Of a stretch of DNA of 64,000 nucleotides, positions 41,854 to 51,990 are shown one piece after another (position 1 is the stretch's first letter; each line of letters starts with the position of its first letter). The DNA is taken from positions 59,849 through 123,848 of the forward strand of contig NZ_FRAU01000010.1 in assembly GCF_900142415.1 (NCBI RefSeq), written 5' to 3'. Below the pieces are notes generated by a model, which worked only from the letters and a program-made list of their open reading frames with translations, ran no database searches and was not told the origin of the DNA. This stretch comes from Rhodothermus profundi (GTDB taxonomy: Bacteria > Bacteroidota > Rhodothermia > Rhodothermales > Rhodothermaceae). Both the position numbers and the translations under genes were made by a program.

Positions 41854-43980
41854 CTATTCCTCTTCCGAAACTACAACGGTCACTTCCTTGCTGATAGGGG
41901 AAACCGCTCCGTTTTCAAAGTACACCTGAACGGCGTACCGGTAGGTGCCGGGACCAATCAGATCCAGGTCTTCAAATCGTAACGCGCGGCCCGCCGATCG
42001 GTAACGGCGCAGCGGCTGCTCGTTGAACCCGCGGTAGATGACGAACCAGTGGGGCGTACTGTCCTGGTATGTCCAGGTCAATACGACGCGCCGGTTGCGG
42101 GCATCATAGCGGGCGCGCAGGTTGGTGACCGAAGCGCGACGCGCGCTGACGTAGGGGCGCGCCTGCACTGGTGGAGAGGGGGCAGATAGGTTACCTGCGT
42201 CATCTTCAGCCCGCAGGGTGTAGTAATAGCGGCGTTCTGGCTTGACGCTGGTGTCTTCATATTGCTGGACCGCAGGGTCCAGCACAGCAATCTCCGTCCA
42301 GAAAATCTCCCGGGGGCGTTTCCGGTAGAGGTGCACCCGCACAACATCTGAACTGCTGCTGGGAATCCAGTGCAGGATGATGCTGGAGTCGGTAGGTGTC
42401 ACGCGGGTAAAAAGCGGAGAGACGGGCGGGACGCGATCGGGCAGGATTACCCGAACGGGTTCGGAGGGATCCGACGGGTTGTAGTTGCGGTCGAGCGCCA
42501 CTACGCGGTAGTAGATGGCCTCGGTCAGGGTATTCAGATTGAGCGTATCGACAAAGACCGTATCGGTCAGGGGGAAGCCGGTCGCCAACGTAAAGGTATG
42601 GTCGAGCTGGTTGGCCCGATAGACGCGGTAGCCCAGCAGGTCGGACTCCTGGTTGGATTGCCAGCGGAGCGTTAGAATACCTGTGGTATCTACATGGGCC
42701 ACCAGCCCTGTAGGAGGGGCGGGAGGGATGGAATCGATCAGATGAACGTACTGGGGCATGGAAGAGGACAGGTTGCCGGCTGTGTCAACAGCCAGCACGA
42801 TGTAGTAGTTGTTAATACCGGAGATTGCGCGGCTGTCGGTGGCTTCCCGGGTGGAAGGCGGAAGTTCCTCGCCGATCTCAAAGGGACCGTCCGGACTATT
42901 GGAAATACCAATAAAGAATCCGGCCAGATCGGGCGAAGGATTGTCGAGGCGCCAGCGCAGGCGGACGGTGCTTTCCCGGACGTGCTCGGCGGTTTCGAGG
43001 ACCGGAGGAGGAGGAGGGGTCAGGTCGCGTGACATGCCCGTTACTTCGACCGGGCGCGAGCGGCGCGCGAAGGCGTCGATACCATAGATGCGGTAGTAGT
43101 AGCGGCGGTAATTGACCGTGGTGGAATCGGTAAAACAGAGCATGCGGTTTTCAGCGAGCGTTGCATTTGTTTCGATCTGCACCAGCGGCGTTTCGGTCAT
43201 CAACTGATACTGCTGTCCATCCTCTGAGCGTTCGACTACGTACGCGGTAAAGGCATAGGCGGCCAGTCGTGGGTCCCAGCAGAGGCGCAGTTGACCATCA
43301 CCGGGTTCCACTTCGACCGAAACGTCAAGCGTGGCCGGTGGGGTGGGGGCTACCGTTACCACCACATAGGCCGTATCCAGGCGCAGTGAGGAATGGGGAG
43401 CCGCTGCAAAAACGCGATAGATGTACGTGGCGCCTGGTTCGACCGCGGCATCTTCGTAACGTAGGCCCAGGCCCTCGGCTGCCAGCGAGTCAAGGTCGGC
43501 AGCAAACAACGCAAAGCTGAAACGGTTTTCCTGTTCGGCAGCCCGCAATTGCGCTGCCTCGAAGGGATTGCGCGCCTGGATAGGAGCAGGAGCCCCATAG
43601 AGCATCTGAGCAGCGATGGCTGCCTGGGGACGGGCTTCGGGGTTCGGGATGCGCTGGCGCCAGAGTTCCAGGGACCAGGGGCGGAGGGGCTGAGAAGTGA
43701 GTCGCTCATAAGCGAGTGGTTCAGAAGGTGGTTGCTGCGGGTTGATGCGGACGCGCTCCACGTGGTAGCCGACCGCGTTGCCGTGGTCCCAGGCCAGGTA
43801 GGAGGTGGGGGCCCACCGAAGTACCACGCGCGCTCCATCAGACCAGGCCTGCACGGCCAGCGAGGGAACGCGGAGCGAGTCGGCTGCCAGCGTGTCAGGT
43901 TGCTGAGCCTGCAGTGGTAATGCGCCGATTCCCCAGAGGCTCAGCAGCAAGTACCCGAGGCAGAGAAACCGTAAATGCAT
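41854..43980 (-). CDS. Exported protein with six fibronectin type III domains
   Basis: The 708-residue product has a signal peptide (about residues 1-25) and then six Fn3-like modules at about 40-210, 212-320, 322-410, 416-515, 518-605 and 612-705. Each has the Trp of strand B and the Tyr of strand F, e.g. LTLRWQSNQESDLLGYRVYR, IILHWIPSSSSDVVRVHLYR and VVLTWTYQDSTPHWFVIYR. The first contains an insertion. No enzyme domain, anchor or type IX sorting domain is present. It begins 11 bases after the stop of the 2660-residue gene and is the third gene of that unit, so it probably binds or bridges the giant protein at the cell surface. That role is inferred only from co-location. Confidence 0.85.
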   Translation of the reverse strand: MHLRFLCLGYLLLSLWGIGALPLQAQQPDTLAADSLRVPSLAVQAWSDGARVVLRWAPTSYLAWDHGNAVGYHVERVRINPQQPPSEPLAYERLTSQPLRPWSLELWRQRIPNPEARPQAAIAAQMLYGAPAPIQARNPFEAAQLRAAEQENRFSFALFAADLDSLAAEGLGLRYEDAAVEPGATYIYRVFAAAPHSSLRLDTAYVVVTVAPTPPATLDVSVEVEPGDGQLRLCWDPRLAAYAFTAYVVERSEDGQQYQLMTETPLVQIETNATLAENRMLCFTDSTTVNYRRYYYRIYGIDAFARRSRPVEVTGMSRDLTPPPPPVLETAEHVRESTVRLRWRLDNPSPDLAGFFIGISNSPDGPFEIGEELPPSTREATDSRAISGINNYYIVLAVDTAGNLSSSMPQYVHLIDSIPPAPPTGLVAHVDTTGILTLRWQSNQESDLLGYRVYRANQLDHTFTLATGFPLTDTVFVDTLNLNTLTEAIYYRVVALDRNYNPSDPSEPVRVILPDRVPPVSPLFTRVTPTDSSIILHWIPSSSSDVVRVHLYRKRPREIFWTEIAVLDPAVQQYEDTSVKPERRYYYTLRAEDDAGNLSAPSPPVQARPYVSARRASVTNLRARYDARNRRVVLTWTYQDSTPHWFVIYRGFNEQPLRRYRSAGRALRFEDLDLIGPGTYRYAVQVYFENGAVSPISKEVTVVVSEEE

Positions 43981-43991
43981 AGCCGGTACGG

Positions 43992-46900
43992 TTAACGGAA
44001 GTTTCGGGGAGGCCGGTTACCGGTCTCAAAAGACAGATCTACGCCGGGCATCTCCAGGTCGGGAGCGGCGCAGGTCGGATAGCCGAACCAGATAGACAGC
44101 CGGCTGTAGGGCCGTACAAAGGAAGAGAACCCGGCCAGCCAGAGACGACGGCGGTCTTCGTCAGAGAGTGACCACCAGCGGTCCGTACTGGCCAGTGCGG
44201 CCACCTGATTCTGAACGATCCGGTGGTCCAGATAGGCCAGCGTGGGGAATCGATACTGGAAGACCAGTTGAGGAGGGGGTGGGGGCGGAATGCGCATCTG
44301 CATCTGTCCGGAGTACCAGGCCAGGCTGCCTTTCTTTGTGCCTGCGCGGGCTACGCGTTCCTCTACCGGGGGAGGCGGCATGAGCTCGCTATCCTGGAGG
44401 GGGCTTTCCAGGAGGCTCTGCCGGCGGATCAACTCAAGGGCCATGCGGGGGGCCATGTTATAAAACGAGACAGCCGAAATGCCCAGGCGACGCAGGATGT
44501 TCAACGGCTCATAGATATAAGGCCGCGCAAAACGACGCATCCAGTCGTCCTGCCAGTTGATGCTATAGGTCAGCAAGGCCTCGCGCCAGAGCCTGCCCTG
44601 CAGGCGCCGCCGCTCGAAATCGTAGCGTTCGAAGCCTTCGTCCGCCCACGTTACCGTCACCTGGAAGTCATGTATTTCCACAGGCGATCCAAAGAGACGT
44701 CCGCGCTCAAACTGGTAGGTGCTGGTCGTGGAGAGCTGCGCGAACTTTTCCTGTAGCGTCCGATAGCGGCTGGTGCGGAAATAGTACAGATACAGTTGCT
44801 GCTCACCCGGACGCACCCGCGGACGCGGCAACGTGCGGATGCGCTGCTGAGCTAAAGCGCCCCGCAACTGCTGCCAGGCTATGGCCAGTTGCAACGCTTG
44901 TTCGGTGGTGCGCTGAAGTTGCGTGCGCTGGAATTGCCCCGCTACTTCCGGATTTAGCTGCACGCTGAGTTCAGTAGAGGTCCCTCCCGCTCCAGGCGAT
45001 TCGGCCGGGCCCGATTGGGCAGTATAGGTTGCGACAAAGCCTCCTGGAGAGGGCCGCAGATGCTCACGACGAATGACCTGGAGCACATAGGACGTAGCCG
45101 GTAGCAACTCCGGAATGGGGAACGTGATGGCATTCCGGGTGAGCTGCCCTTCAACGGTGATGGGAGCACCGCCACCTTCTACGGGCGTGAATCGGACCAG
45201 AATGTCGGCGTTTTCAGCCAGATACTGGTAGTTTTCCGCAAGGTAAATGCGGCCAGGGTCGCACATGTCCTGCAGGAAATAGCGCTGGCGGTTGCGCGGA
45301 TAGCTGTAGAGGACATGTTCCGGGCGAATCTGCTCGGGACGAGCGCCTGCCTGGAACCGCACGGTGCGGGTTTCCTGAATCAGCTCGCCCTGTGCGTTGC
45401 GCACCGGTTCCCAGCGCCCTCCCGCCACCTCATAGATGATTTCGTCGCCGACCCAGCGCCGGTCAACAACGCGCCCACCAATGAGCTCCTCCGCATAGAC
45501 GTTCACCTGAGCCCAGTACCAGGCAAAGGACTCCAGCGGTTCGTCGGGCTGGAAGTAGACTCCATCCCCCTCGGGCGTCACTTCGTTGCGGCCCCGGACC
45601 ATCGGCCCCCGCTCGTTGTCTTTGCGCAGCACGATGCCGCTGGTGCGCAGCCGGTAAATATGTTCGCGTCCTTCCGCGTCTTTCATCACGAAGGGACGAT
45701 CCAGATCGGCGCTGAAGGCCGCCATAGGTTCGGTAAAGACATCGACGTCCCGCTCCCCGTCGCGCGGCCGCAGGTCGGTGATCAGCTCAATGCCTTCCAG
45801 CGGAGAGGGCGGTAGTGGTTTACAGACATCCCCGACGTTGAAATCATAGCGGAAGGTGCCTTTGATCGCGCCGCCCAGAATGCTATAGCGTCCGGATATC
45901 GCTCCGGTGGCATAGGTCGGGTTGGGAAGGCCACCACCGAGCGTAGCACCCACGGCAGCGTTGAAAATGTCGAAGCGTCCGCTGACCAGGAAAAGATCCA
46001 CCTCAATGCTCAGGCGGGCCGTAATGCCGGCATACAGCTGCCCCTGGGCATACCAGCCATTGATGCCGATGCCGGTCATGGTGCGCCCATCTTCCAGCGT
46101 GCAGAGCGCATCGGGGCCGTAGTCGATCAGGGCCAGATCAAACCCGATGAAGGCGTTGAGCTCACCGTAGAAGATGAGGAACTGGCCGGAGAACTCAAAA
46201 CCGGTCGAAGCACCGAAGAGGAAGGCGCGTCCTGTCAGCTCTCCGGTAAAGTCGGTCCGTTCGATGGGAGGCGCGGGCGGCCGAGGATCCGGCATGCTGG
46301 GCACCTCGGGCCAGTTTCCGATCCACAGATAACCATCGACCCGGTTGAGCGCGATGACCTGTAGCCGCATGCGATCGGCCTCCGGTGTGGGGCGTCCCAC
46401 GCGCAGGAACCACCCACGGGGGGCAAAATGCAACTGAACCTCACCGCTTCCATCGACTGCGGTTACGCCTCCGGCACGCAACAGCACCCGGGCCTGGAAG
46501 GTGGCATCGAAGGTGCGCTGGGCAAAATTCATGTCGATGGATACATTGCCCGTGATGGGCGGATTGGACGGGCGGTCTGTTGCAGAAACCAGCATATAGG
46601 CATCGCCCCGGAGGGTAATCCGGTTGAGGCCACCCCGCCGGTTAAAGGCGACCTCCAGCGTTACATCCGCATTAAAGGGTTCAGGTCGGCCAGATGTCCC
46701 GATCACCGTAGCGGCACGCAACCCCAGCGCGACGTTGCGGTCCGGCACATAGCGGACAGTACGGATGCCGCGGCTCAGCGCTTGCGGATCGGGCAGGTTT
46801 GCCTGGCGCATGCGATAGTAGATGCCGCCTCCAAAACCATAGAAGGACATGCCCGTCGTCCCGATCGGAATGCCACTGGTGCCGCCTAGCGTTACCAGCC

Positions 46901-49900
46901 CGTCAATGTACCAGTAGTTAAAGCCGTCCACCTCCCCAAAACGAGCGGTGGCACTGACGCTCACGCTTTCCAGGAAGGAAGCGTTGAGCGTCCCAGCGAA
47001 GCCGCTGCCGTAGGTGGGGTCGTCGCGATAGAACTCCAGGCAACTATCGTCGCTGACCGACACCACGCCGCTGATGCTGCCGCCAAGGCACAGGGCGTTC
47101 AACTCCACGCCGGCAAAGGCCGGACGCATGGGGGCGCCCGGCGGCCGCTCCAGCCGTCCCCAGACGGTCAGGGTAGTCCGGGCCGATAGCGAAGCTTCTT
47201 CGCTGCCCAGGTGAACGGCCAGCGCAAAGCGCAGACCGGCTGCCGGGTCGCCGTCGCGCGAGCCCACTTCCAGCCCCAGATCTTCGACCGTGACTGGAAA
47301 GCCCATGCTTTCCTGCGCCGGCGTGCCGGTCGGGGCCGGTCCGGTTCCTCCCAGATAGTGCGGAGGACTGGCCCAGCTCCAGGTGCCAGAAGCGAAATAG
47401 GGGGGACGGGAACTGACGCCAAAGTTTTCAAACTGCACGCCCCGGAACGATAACGGAATGCCGCCCAGATCGCCCGCCAGGGTAAGCGTGCCGTTCAGGC
47501 AGGCATAGGCCTGAAATTCAGCCCGTCGAGTACTCCCGAAGCAATTCTCAAGCGGACGGTTGGTGATTTCGATGCGAGAGGTCGGCTGCAACTGAAGCTG
47601 GGCCGCTTCGAAAAGAGTGGCCCGGAAGGTTTCAGGTGGTTCGATCCGGAAGGAGTAGTAAAGCGAAGGCTGGTCGCCGGTCTCGCCGCGACGTTCTGTT
47701 TCCTCCGTTTCGCGTTCGCCTTCGCGCCGCTCGGCTTCAAAGGCGTCGGCCGATTGCAACAGGGCCGTGTATTGGAGGGCAGGCTCCCCAATGGGAATAC
47801 GGATCTGGCCCTGCATCTGGCCCTCCCGGAAGGAACTGCTCACCCATTCGGCCCGGATGCGCTCAATGGAGAAAGCCCAGCCGTCCAGACTGCCAGGATT
47901 GGAGTCGAGGTTCAGCAGGTTGGTGGCCTGGGCCACCAGCGTAAGGCCGGTGCCGTCGATCAGGACGTTCTGCACGCCAAAAGACAGGCGGGCCGAGGGG
48001 TCTTCAAACGAGCCGAACTGGGAGGGCAGGAAGAAGGTGGCATTTCGGATGTACCAACCAGTCCAGGAGTTGTCTCGGCTGCCCTCATAGCCCTCCGGAA
48101 AGACAATGTCGGGTGGGTTGCGGTGGGTGGCGTTATCGTAGACAATGTCGGACGCTTCAAAGATGAAGTCGGTGCCCGTGATGCGGGCACGGTCCATGGT
48201 GCCTGACACCAGCCAGCCGTCCAGGCTACGCGTTGCGAAGCGGAAGGTGGCGCGGGCGCGGTCACCGCGGTCGGTGCCCGCTTCGTTGATGGGAATGAAC
48301 CACTCACGTGGAAATTCGAATTGCAGAGCCAGTTGCAACTCCTGAAAGCCGGTGCAGTCCCAGCCAGCACCGGTGCCGGTTTCGCCCGGTTCGGTGTCCG
48401 CTTCGCCCAGCACGCGGAGGATCAGCTCCGGGCTGCGCCGGAGCGTAAACTGGAGCGAACGTTCCAGGGCGAGCCGGAAGGCGCCGGCCAGTCCGCGCGG
48501 GTTGATGCACACGTCGCGCGCGCCCAGGGCCAGGCGGCCGGTTTCCAGGAAGGGCATCGGCACATCCAGGAGGGCATTGAAACTGGCGCGGGTCGGCAGA
48601 AAACGCACGCCCACGATGGCCACGACCCACTGCGAGCCTTCGATCACCTGGTCCAGGCCGATGGGGAGCGTCACCGGCTCAGTGGACAGACCGAGCAGGC
48701 TGACCAGCTTGCGGCCGGCCCGGATGGCTTCGCGGATGCGTCGGGCGCGGGCTGTATCGGGCTCAAAGCGTTCAAATCGGGTGGCCCACTCATCCGGGAC
48801 CGCGTCGTCGGTTTCGGCAAACGCCTCGCCGGCGACGACCTGATCTTCGGTGTTGATCTGCAGGTTTTCAAAGCGCACGCGCAGGTTGAAGGTAGTGCCC
48901 AGGGTGACCTGAATGATCCCGCGACCGGAAAGGCTACTGCCCGTCCCTGTGGCTTCTGTAATGCGCAGGAGAAACTTTCCGATCTGCACCTGGCGGCCGA
49001 CGAAAGCCGAGGCAGGCTCTGTAGAGAGCGTGCGGTTGGCGGGGAGCGGTTCTTCGCAGGCCGCCAGGCAGGCCGCCGAAGGCTCGCGGAGGCGGAAGCG
49101 GGTGGGGGTGCTCTCGGCACGTTCGGGTAAATCGGGAACCCCCTCGTTATTCAGATGCAGGGTGACCACCCAGACGAACTGCGCCGGCTCGGTCGTGGTG
49201 AGGAGATAGGGCGCAGGCGGCGTGCCCGTGTAAATTTGAAAGACATTGGGTTCCTCCGGGTGTGGCTCCAGCCGGGTAATGTCCAGGCGGGCCACCAGCC
49301 GTTCCGGATTGGAGAAGACGTCCCGGATCGGCTCGTCGTCGCCGGTGAGCCGTCGAATTTCCAGCCAGCCGGAGCGCAGGCGGGCCGGATCCAGCGGACG
49401 CGTGGTGCGGATGTAGAAGGGAGTGCTCAGCTCATTGATAACAGCTCCCGCAGCGGGCTGGTAGTTCTGCACAGCAAACGCAACCTCGCCAATGGTGAAG
49501 CGACGCACCGGCGAAGACGTGTAAGGACGGCCTTCCTCGTCAAGCCAGACCACGCGCCAGTAATAGGTGCCCCGCGTCCACCGGTGATCAGGACGCCAGC
49601 TCTGCTCCGTCAACACGTCCGCGTAATCGTTTTCTGTAAAGGCAAATTCGAAGGGCTGTTCAAGCACCAGGCTTTCAGGAGCAAAGTCGGGAGCGGTTGC
49701 CACCTGAAGGCGGGCCTGGTGGGTCGTGGTCCCTTCAAAGAACATGGCCGCTTCGCCCCGGGCAATAGCCAGCACGTCGGGCGAAAGGGCACGAGGTGAG
49801 AGGCGGGGCGTCCAGGTAAAGGCGATGGGCTCCCCTTCTTCAAAGGTGGCGTTGTTGGCCGGGACGCCTAGCTCGGGCGCCACCATGCCGTGGACGAACG

Positions 49901-51974
49901 TGAACGGCTCCGAACGCACCGACTCCGTAGAGCCATCCGGGTTGCGGAAGGTAGCACTGACCGTCCAGCGATAACGACGCCCGGGCCGAAAGGCATTTGC
50001 CCACTCGACCAGCTCCGGCGGCCGACCTGCCACGTTTACGATATGCATGCTGGCCCGGTAGGTGTCTTCGCCGGGCGTGACCGCCAGCGGGCCTCGCGGC
50101 CAGTTCAGGCGGCGCGTGTTGGTCCAGGATCGCCCTGTGCCTTCTTCTTCCACCGTTACATTAAAAGTTACTCCCCGATAGTCATTCCGGAAGGGAAGCC
50201 ACCGAATGATGAGCAGTTGGGGACGCCAGGGAAGGGTGTCCCGATGGGTAGGATGAACGGATAAGATGCGAAGTTGCTCGCCCAGCGTGAGCTGAACGTT
50301 CAGGCGAGGAGTTGCCGGGGCTTCCAGAAGACTCCCATCGGCCCGTCGGGCAAAGAACAGAAAAGCAATCTGGAAGGACATGGAGCGGCCGTCTCCCAGC
50401 TCGCGCACCAGCCGTTCAAAGGGAGAGTCAGAAAGATTGAGATAAAAGCGTATGGTGTGCGTAGCACCAGGTGCCAGCGACACGTCACCTTCTGGAAGCG
50501 GATCGCCGTCTTCTCCTTCAGGCGACTGAGGAGGGCGATCGCCTGGAGGATACCAGGTGGTGCGAAAACGCGTGATGGTCAGCGGTTGAGCCCCCAGGTT
50601 TTCTAGCCGCAGTTCTACCGGTTGCCGGGGATTGTCCGGGGTTAGCCGGAGGAAAGAAGTCAGTAGCTGGGCGCGTAAAGGATTAGCCGGACGGATTCGG
50701 TAGGTTAGTTGGATGGGGCGGTCTGCTTCGCTTTGAAAAGAGCGTCCGTCTTGCTCCGCAAAGAAAGTGAAGACAATGGGGAAAGTCAGGGAAGTCCCAT
50801 CGCCAAAGCGGGTAACCACGTCCTCAAAATAGCCGGGGTCTTCTGGCGGCCGCAGGTTGAACTGAATCGTGTACAGCTCACCGGGCGCCAGCCGGACAGC
50901 GCCTTCCGGCAGCGGATCGCCTTCGGGGGCTTCGGGAGAGTGGTCGCCTGCGGGCGTTCGCCAGAGTGCTCGGAAGCGATGAACGGTCAGCGGAGTGCCA
51001 CTGACGTTTTCCAACTGAAAGCGGACCGGTTGCCGCGTAGAGGCAGGAGTGAGCAAGACGGTGGGCGTCAGCGTGCGGACGACAAGCGGCGTCTCTGGAG
51101 CGGCAGCGCGTTCAGGCAGCCAGATCGTGGCCAGTTGGCTGACGCCGCGGCCCCGCCCCTGGTCGCGGCCGTATGGTCGGCCCTCCAGAAGACTTTGCAC
51201 CTGCCAGACGTAGCCAATCGCCCGGGGATCCAGACGGTCGGTGCGCAGGGCAGGGTCACCTGCGCCGTAGCGGTAGGTAGTAGTGGTCAGGTCTGTTTCA
51301 AACAACTTCCGATTAAAGCGAGAAGCATCGACCGGCGTCTGACCCGGATAGATGGGCCATAAAGTCAGCTTGTAAGTAACCCCTGTGATGCCAGAAGGCG
51401 GCGTGAAGGCCCAGGAGAAGACCGGGTAGTCGGTAGTCAGGGTTTCACCATCGGGTGGAGAAATCAATTCCGGTGGGTCCGGCTCCACCACCTGAAAGAC
51501 GGCGCAGAGCTCACCGGTAGAGCCTACCGGCTCTGGGGGCGATACGCTGAAGTCCAGAATGGTAGCGCAGAATTCATAGTCGCCTTCTGGAATGCCATCA
51601 CGCAGGACTTCTTCCCGGAACGGTCGCGCAATCTGGACGGCTGCCTCTGCTATGAGTTGATCCCATGTGAACACACGGGTTTCAAAAGGGCCCAGAGCAA
51701 ACGATGGTTGCGCCGGATGGCCGTCTCGCGAGCGAAGAATTTCGCCCCGACTGCTTTCGCGGATGACAAACGAAAAGCGCAGATTGGCAAAGGGGCGGGT
51801 TACTCCGTTTCGAATCTGGATCTGAATCAGGGTAGGATCCCGCTGCCAGCTATCAAGCGAGCGGGGCATGGCGGTCGGACGACGAATGAGAATATTTACC
51901 TGGACAAGATCCTGGGCCTGCGCTGGTAGCAGGCTCAGCCACCACCCGAGTAGAACCAGCAGAACGCGCTTCAT
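43992..51974 (-). CDS. Giant exported multidomain protein (2660 residues), function unknown
   Basis: A signal peptide (about residues 1-20, ending AQAQ) is followed by beta-rich modules. Residues 20-165 resemble an immunoglobulin-like domain; about 165-290 an Fn3-like one. Two tandem copies of about 130 residues follow (298-428 and 432-566) sharing QPV-[RE]-[FL]-[QR]-LEN, GDPLPEG and GD-G-[TR]-S motifs. Further Fn3-like units run to about 980. The central 1100 residues are long beta-repeats rich in FEFS, RIPIGEP and GTGGG motifs, with six or more cysteine pairs, and the C-terminal 500 residues are more helical and Arg-rich. No sortase or type IX sorting signal is seen. It is the middle gene of three, 16 bases after the barrel gene. 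I do not recognise the family; it is the key candidate for a new surface structure. Confidence 0.8.
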   Translation of the reverse strand: MKRVLLVLLGWWLSLLPAQAQDLVQVNILIRRPTAMPRSLDSWQRDPTLIQIQIRNGVTRPFANLRFSFVIRESSRGEILRSRDGHPAQPSFALGPFETRVFTWDQLIAEAAVQIARPFREEVLRDGIPEGDYEFCATILDFSVSPPEPVGSTGELCAVFQVVEPDPPELISPPDGETLTTDYPVFSWAFTPPSGITGVTYKLTLWPIYPGQTPVDASRFNRKLFETDLTTTTYRYGAGDPALRTDRLDPRAIGYVWQVQSLLEGRPYGRDQGRGRGVSQLATIWLPERAAAPETPLVVRTLTPTVLLTPASTRQPVRFQLENVSGTPLTVHRFRALWRTPAGDHSPEAPEGDPLPEGAVRLAPGELYTIQFNLRPPEDPGYFEDVVTRFGDGTSLTFPIVFTFFAEQDGRSFQSEADRPIQLTYRIRPANPLRAQLLTSFLRLTPDNPRQPVELRLENLGAQPLTITRFRTTWYPPGDRPPQSPEGEDGDPLPEGDVSLAPGATHTIRFYLNLSDSPFERLVRELGDGRSMSFQIAFLFFARRADGSLLEAPATPRLNVQLTLGEQLRILSVHPTHRDTLPWRPQLLIIRWLPFRNDYRGVTFNVTVEEEGTGRSWTNTRRLNWPRGPLAVTPGEDTYRASMHIVNVAGRPPELVEWANAFRPGRRYRWTVSATFRNPDGSTESVRSEPFTFVHGMVAPELGVPANNATFEEGEPIAFTWTPRLSPRALSPDVLAIARGEAAMFFEGTTTHQARLQVATAPDFAPESLVLEQPFEFAFTENDYADVLTEQSWRPDHRWTRGTYYWRVVWLDEEGRPYTSSPVRRFTIGEVAFAVQNYQPAAGAVINELSTPFYIRTTRPLDPARLRSGWLEIRRLTGDDEPIRDVFSNPERLVARLDITRLEPHPEEPNVFQIYTGTPPAPYLLTTTEPAQFVWVVTLHLNNEGVPDLPERAESTPTRFRLREPSAACLAACEEPLPANRTLSTEPASAFVGRQVQIGKFLLRITEATGTGSSLSGRGIIQVTLGTTFNLRVRFENLQINTEDQVVAGEAFAETDDAVPDEWATRFERFEPDTARARRIREAIRAGRKLVSLLGLSTEPVTLPIGLDQVIEGSQWVVAIVGVRFLPTRASFNALLDVPMPFLETGRLALGARDVCINPRGLAGAFRLALERSLQFTLRRSPELILRVLGEADTEPGETGTGAGWDCTGFQELQLALQFEFPREWFIPINEAGTDRGDRARATFRFATRSLDGWLVSGTMDRARITGTDFIFEASDIVYDNATHRNPPDIVFPEGYEGSRDNSWTGWYIRNATFFLPSQFGSFEDPSARLSFGVQNVLIDGTGLTLVAQATNLLNLDSNPGSLDGWAFSIERIRAEWVSSSFREGQMQGQIRIPIGEPALQYTALLQSADAFEAERREGERETEETERRGETGDQPSLYYSFRIEPPETFRATLFEAAQLQLQPTSRIEITNRPLENCFGSTRRAEFQAYACLNGTLTLAGDLGGIPLSFRGVQFENFGVSSRPPYFASGTWSWASPPHYLGGTGPAPTGTPAQESMGFPVTVEDLGLEVGSRDGDPAAGLRFALAVHLGSEEASLSARTTLTVWGRLERPPGAPMRPAFAGVELNALCLGGSISGVVSVSDDSCLEFYRDDPTYGSGFAGTLNASFLESVSVSATARFGEVDGFNYWYIDGLVTLGGTSGIPIGTTGMSFYGFGGGIYYRMRQANLPDPQALSRGIRTVRYVPDRNVALGLRAATVIGTSGRPEPFNADVTLEVAFNRRGGLNRITLRGDAYMLVSATDRPSNPPITGNVSIDMNFAQRTFDATFQARVLLRAGGVTAVDGSGEVQLHFAPRGWFLRVGRPTPEADRMRLQVIALNRVDGYLWIGNWPEVPSMPDPRPPAPPIERTDFTGELTGRAFLFGASTGFEFSGQFLIFYGELNAFIGFDLALIDYGPDALCTLEDGRTMTGIGINGWYAQGQLYAGITARLSIEVDLFLVSGRFDIFNAAVGATLGGGLPNPTYATGAISGRYSILGGAIKGTFRYDFNVGDVCKPLPPSPLEGIELITDLRPRDGERDVDVFTEPMAAFSADLDRPFVMKDAEGREHIYRLRTSGIVLRKDNERGPMVRGRNEVTPEGDGVYFQPDEPLESFAWYWAQVNVYAEELIGGRVVDRRWVGDEIIYEVAGGRWEPVRNAQGELIQETRTVRFQAGARPEQIRPEHVLYSYPRNRQRYFLQDMCDPGRIYLAENYQYLAENADILVRFTPVEGGGAPITVEGQLTRNAITFPIPELLPATSYVLQVIRREHLRPSPGGFVATYTAQSGPAESPGAGGTSTELSVQLNPEVAGQFQRTQLQRTTEQALQLAIAWQQLRGALAQQRIRTLPRPRVRPGEQQLYLYYFRTSRYRTLQEKFAQLSTTSTYQFERGRLFGSPVEIHDFQVTVTWADEGFERYDFERRRLQGRLWREALLTYSINWQDDWMRRFARPYIYEPLNILRRLGISAVSFYNMAPRMALELIRRQSLLESPLQDSELMPPPPVEERVARAGTKKGSLAWYSGQMQMRIPPPPPPQLVFQYRFPTLAYLDHRIVQNQVAALASTDRWWSLSDEDRRRLWLAGFSSFVRPYSRLSIWFGYPTCAAPDLEMPGVDLSFETGNRPPRNFR

Positions 51975-51990
51975 GGCAGCCGTCGGTCAG

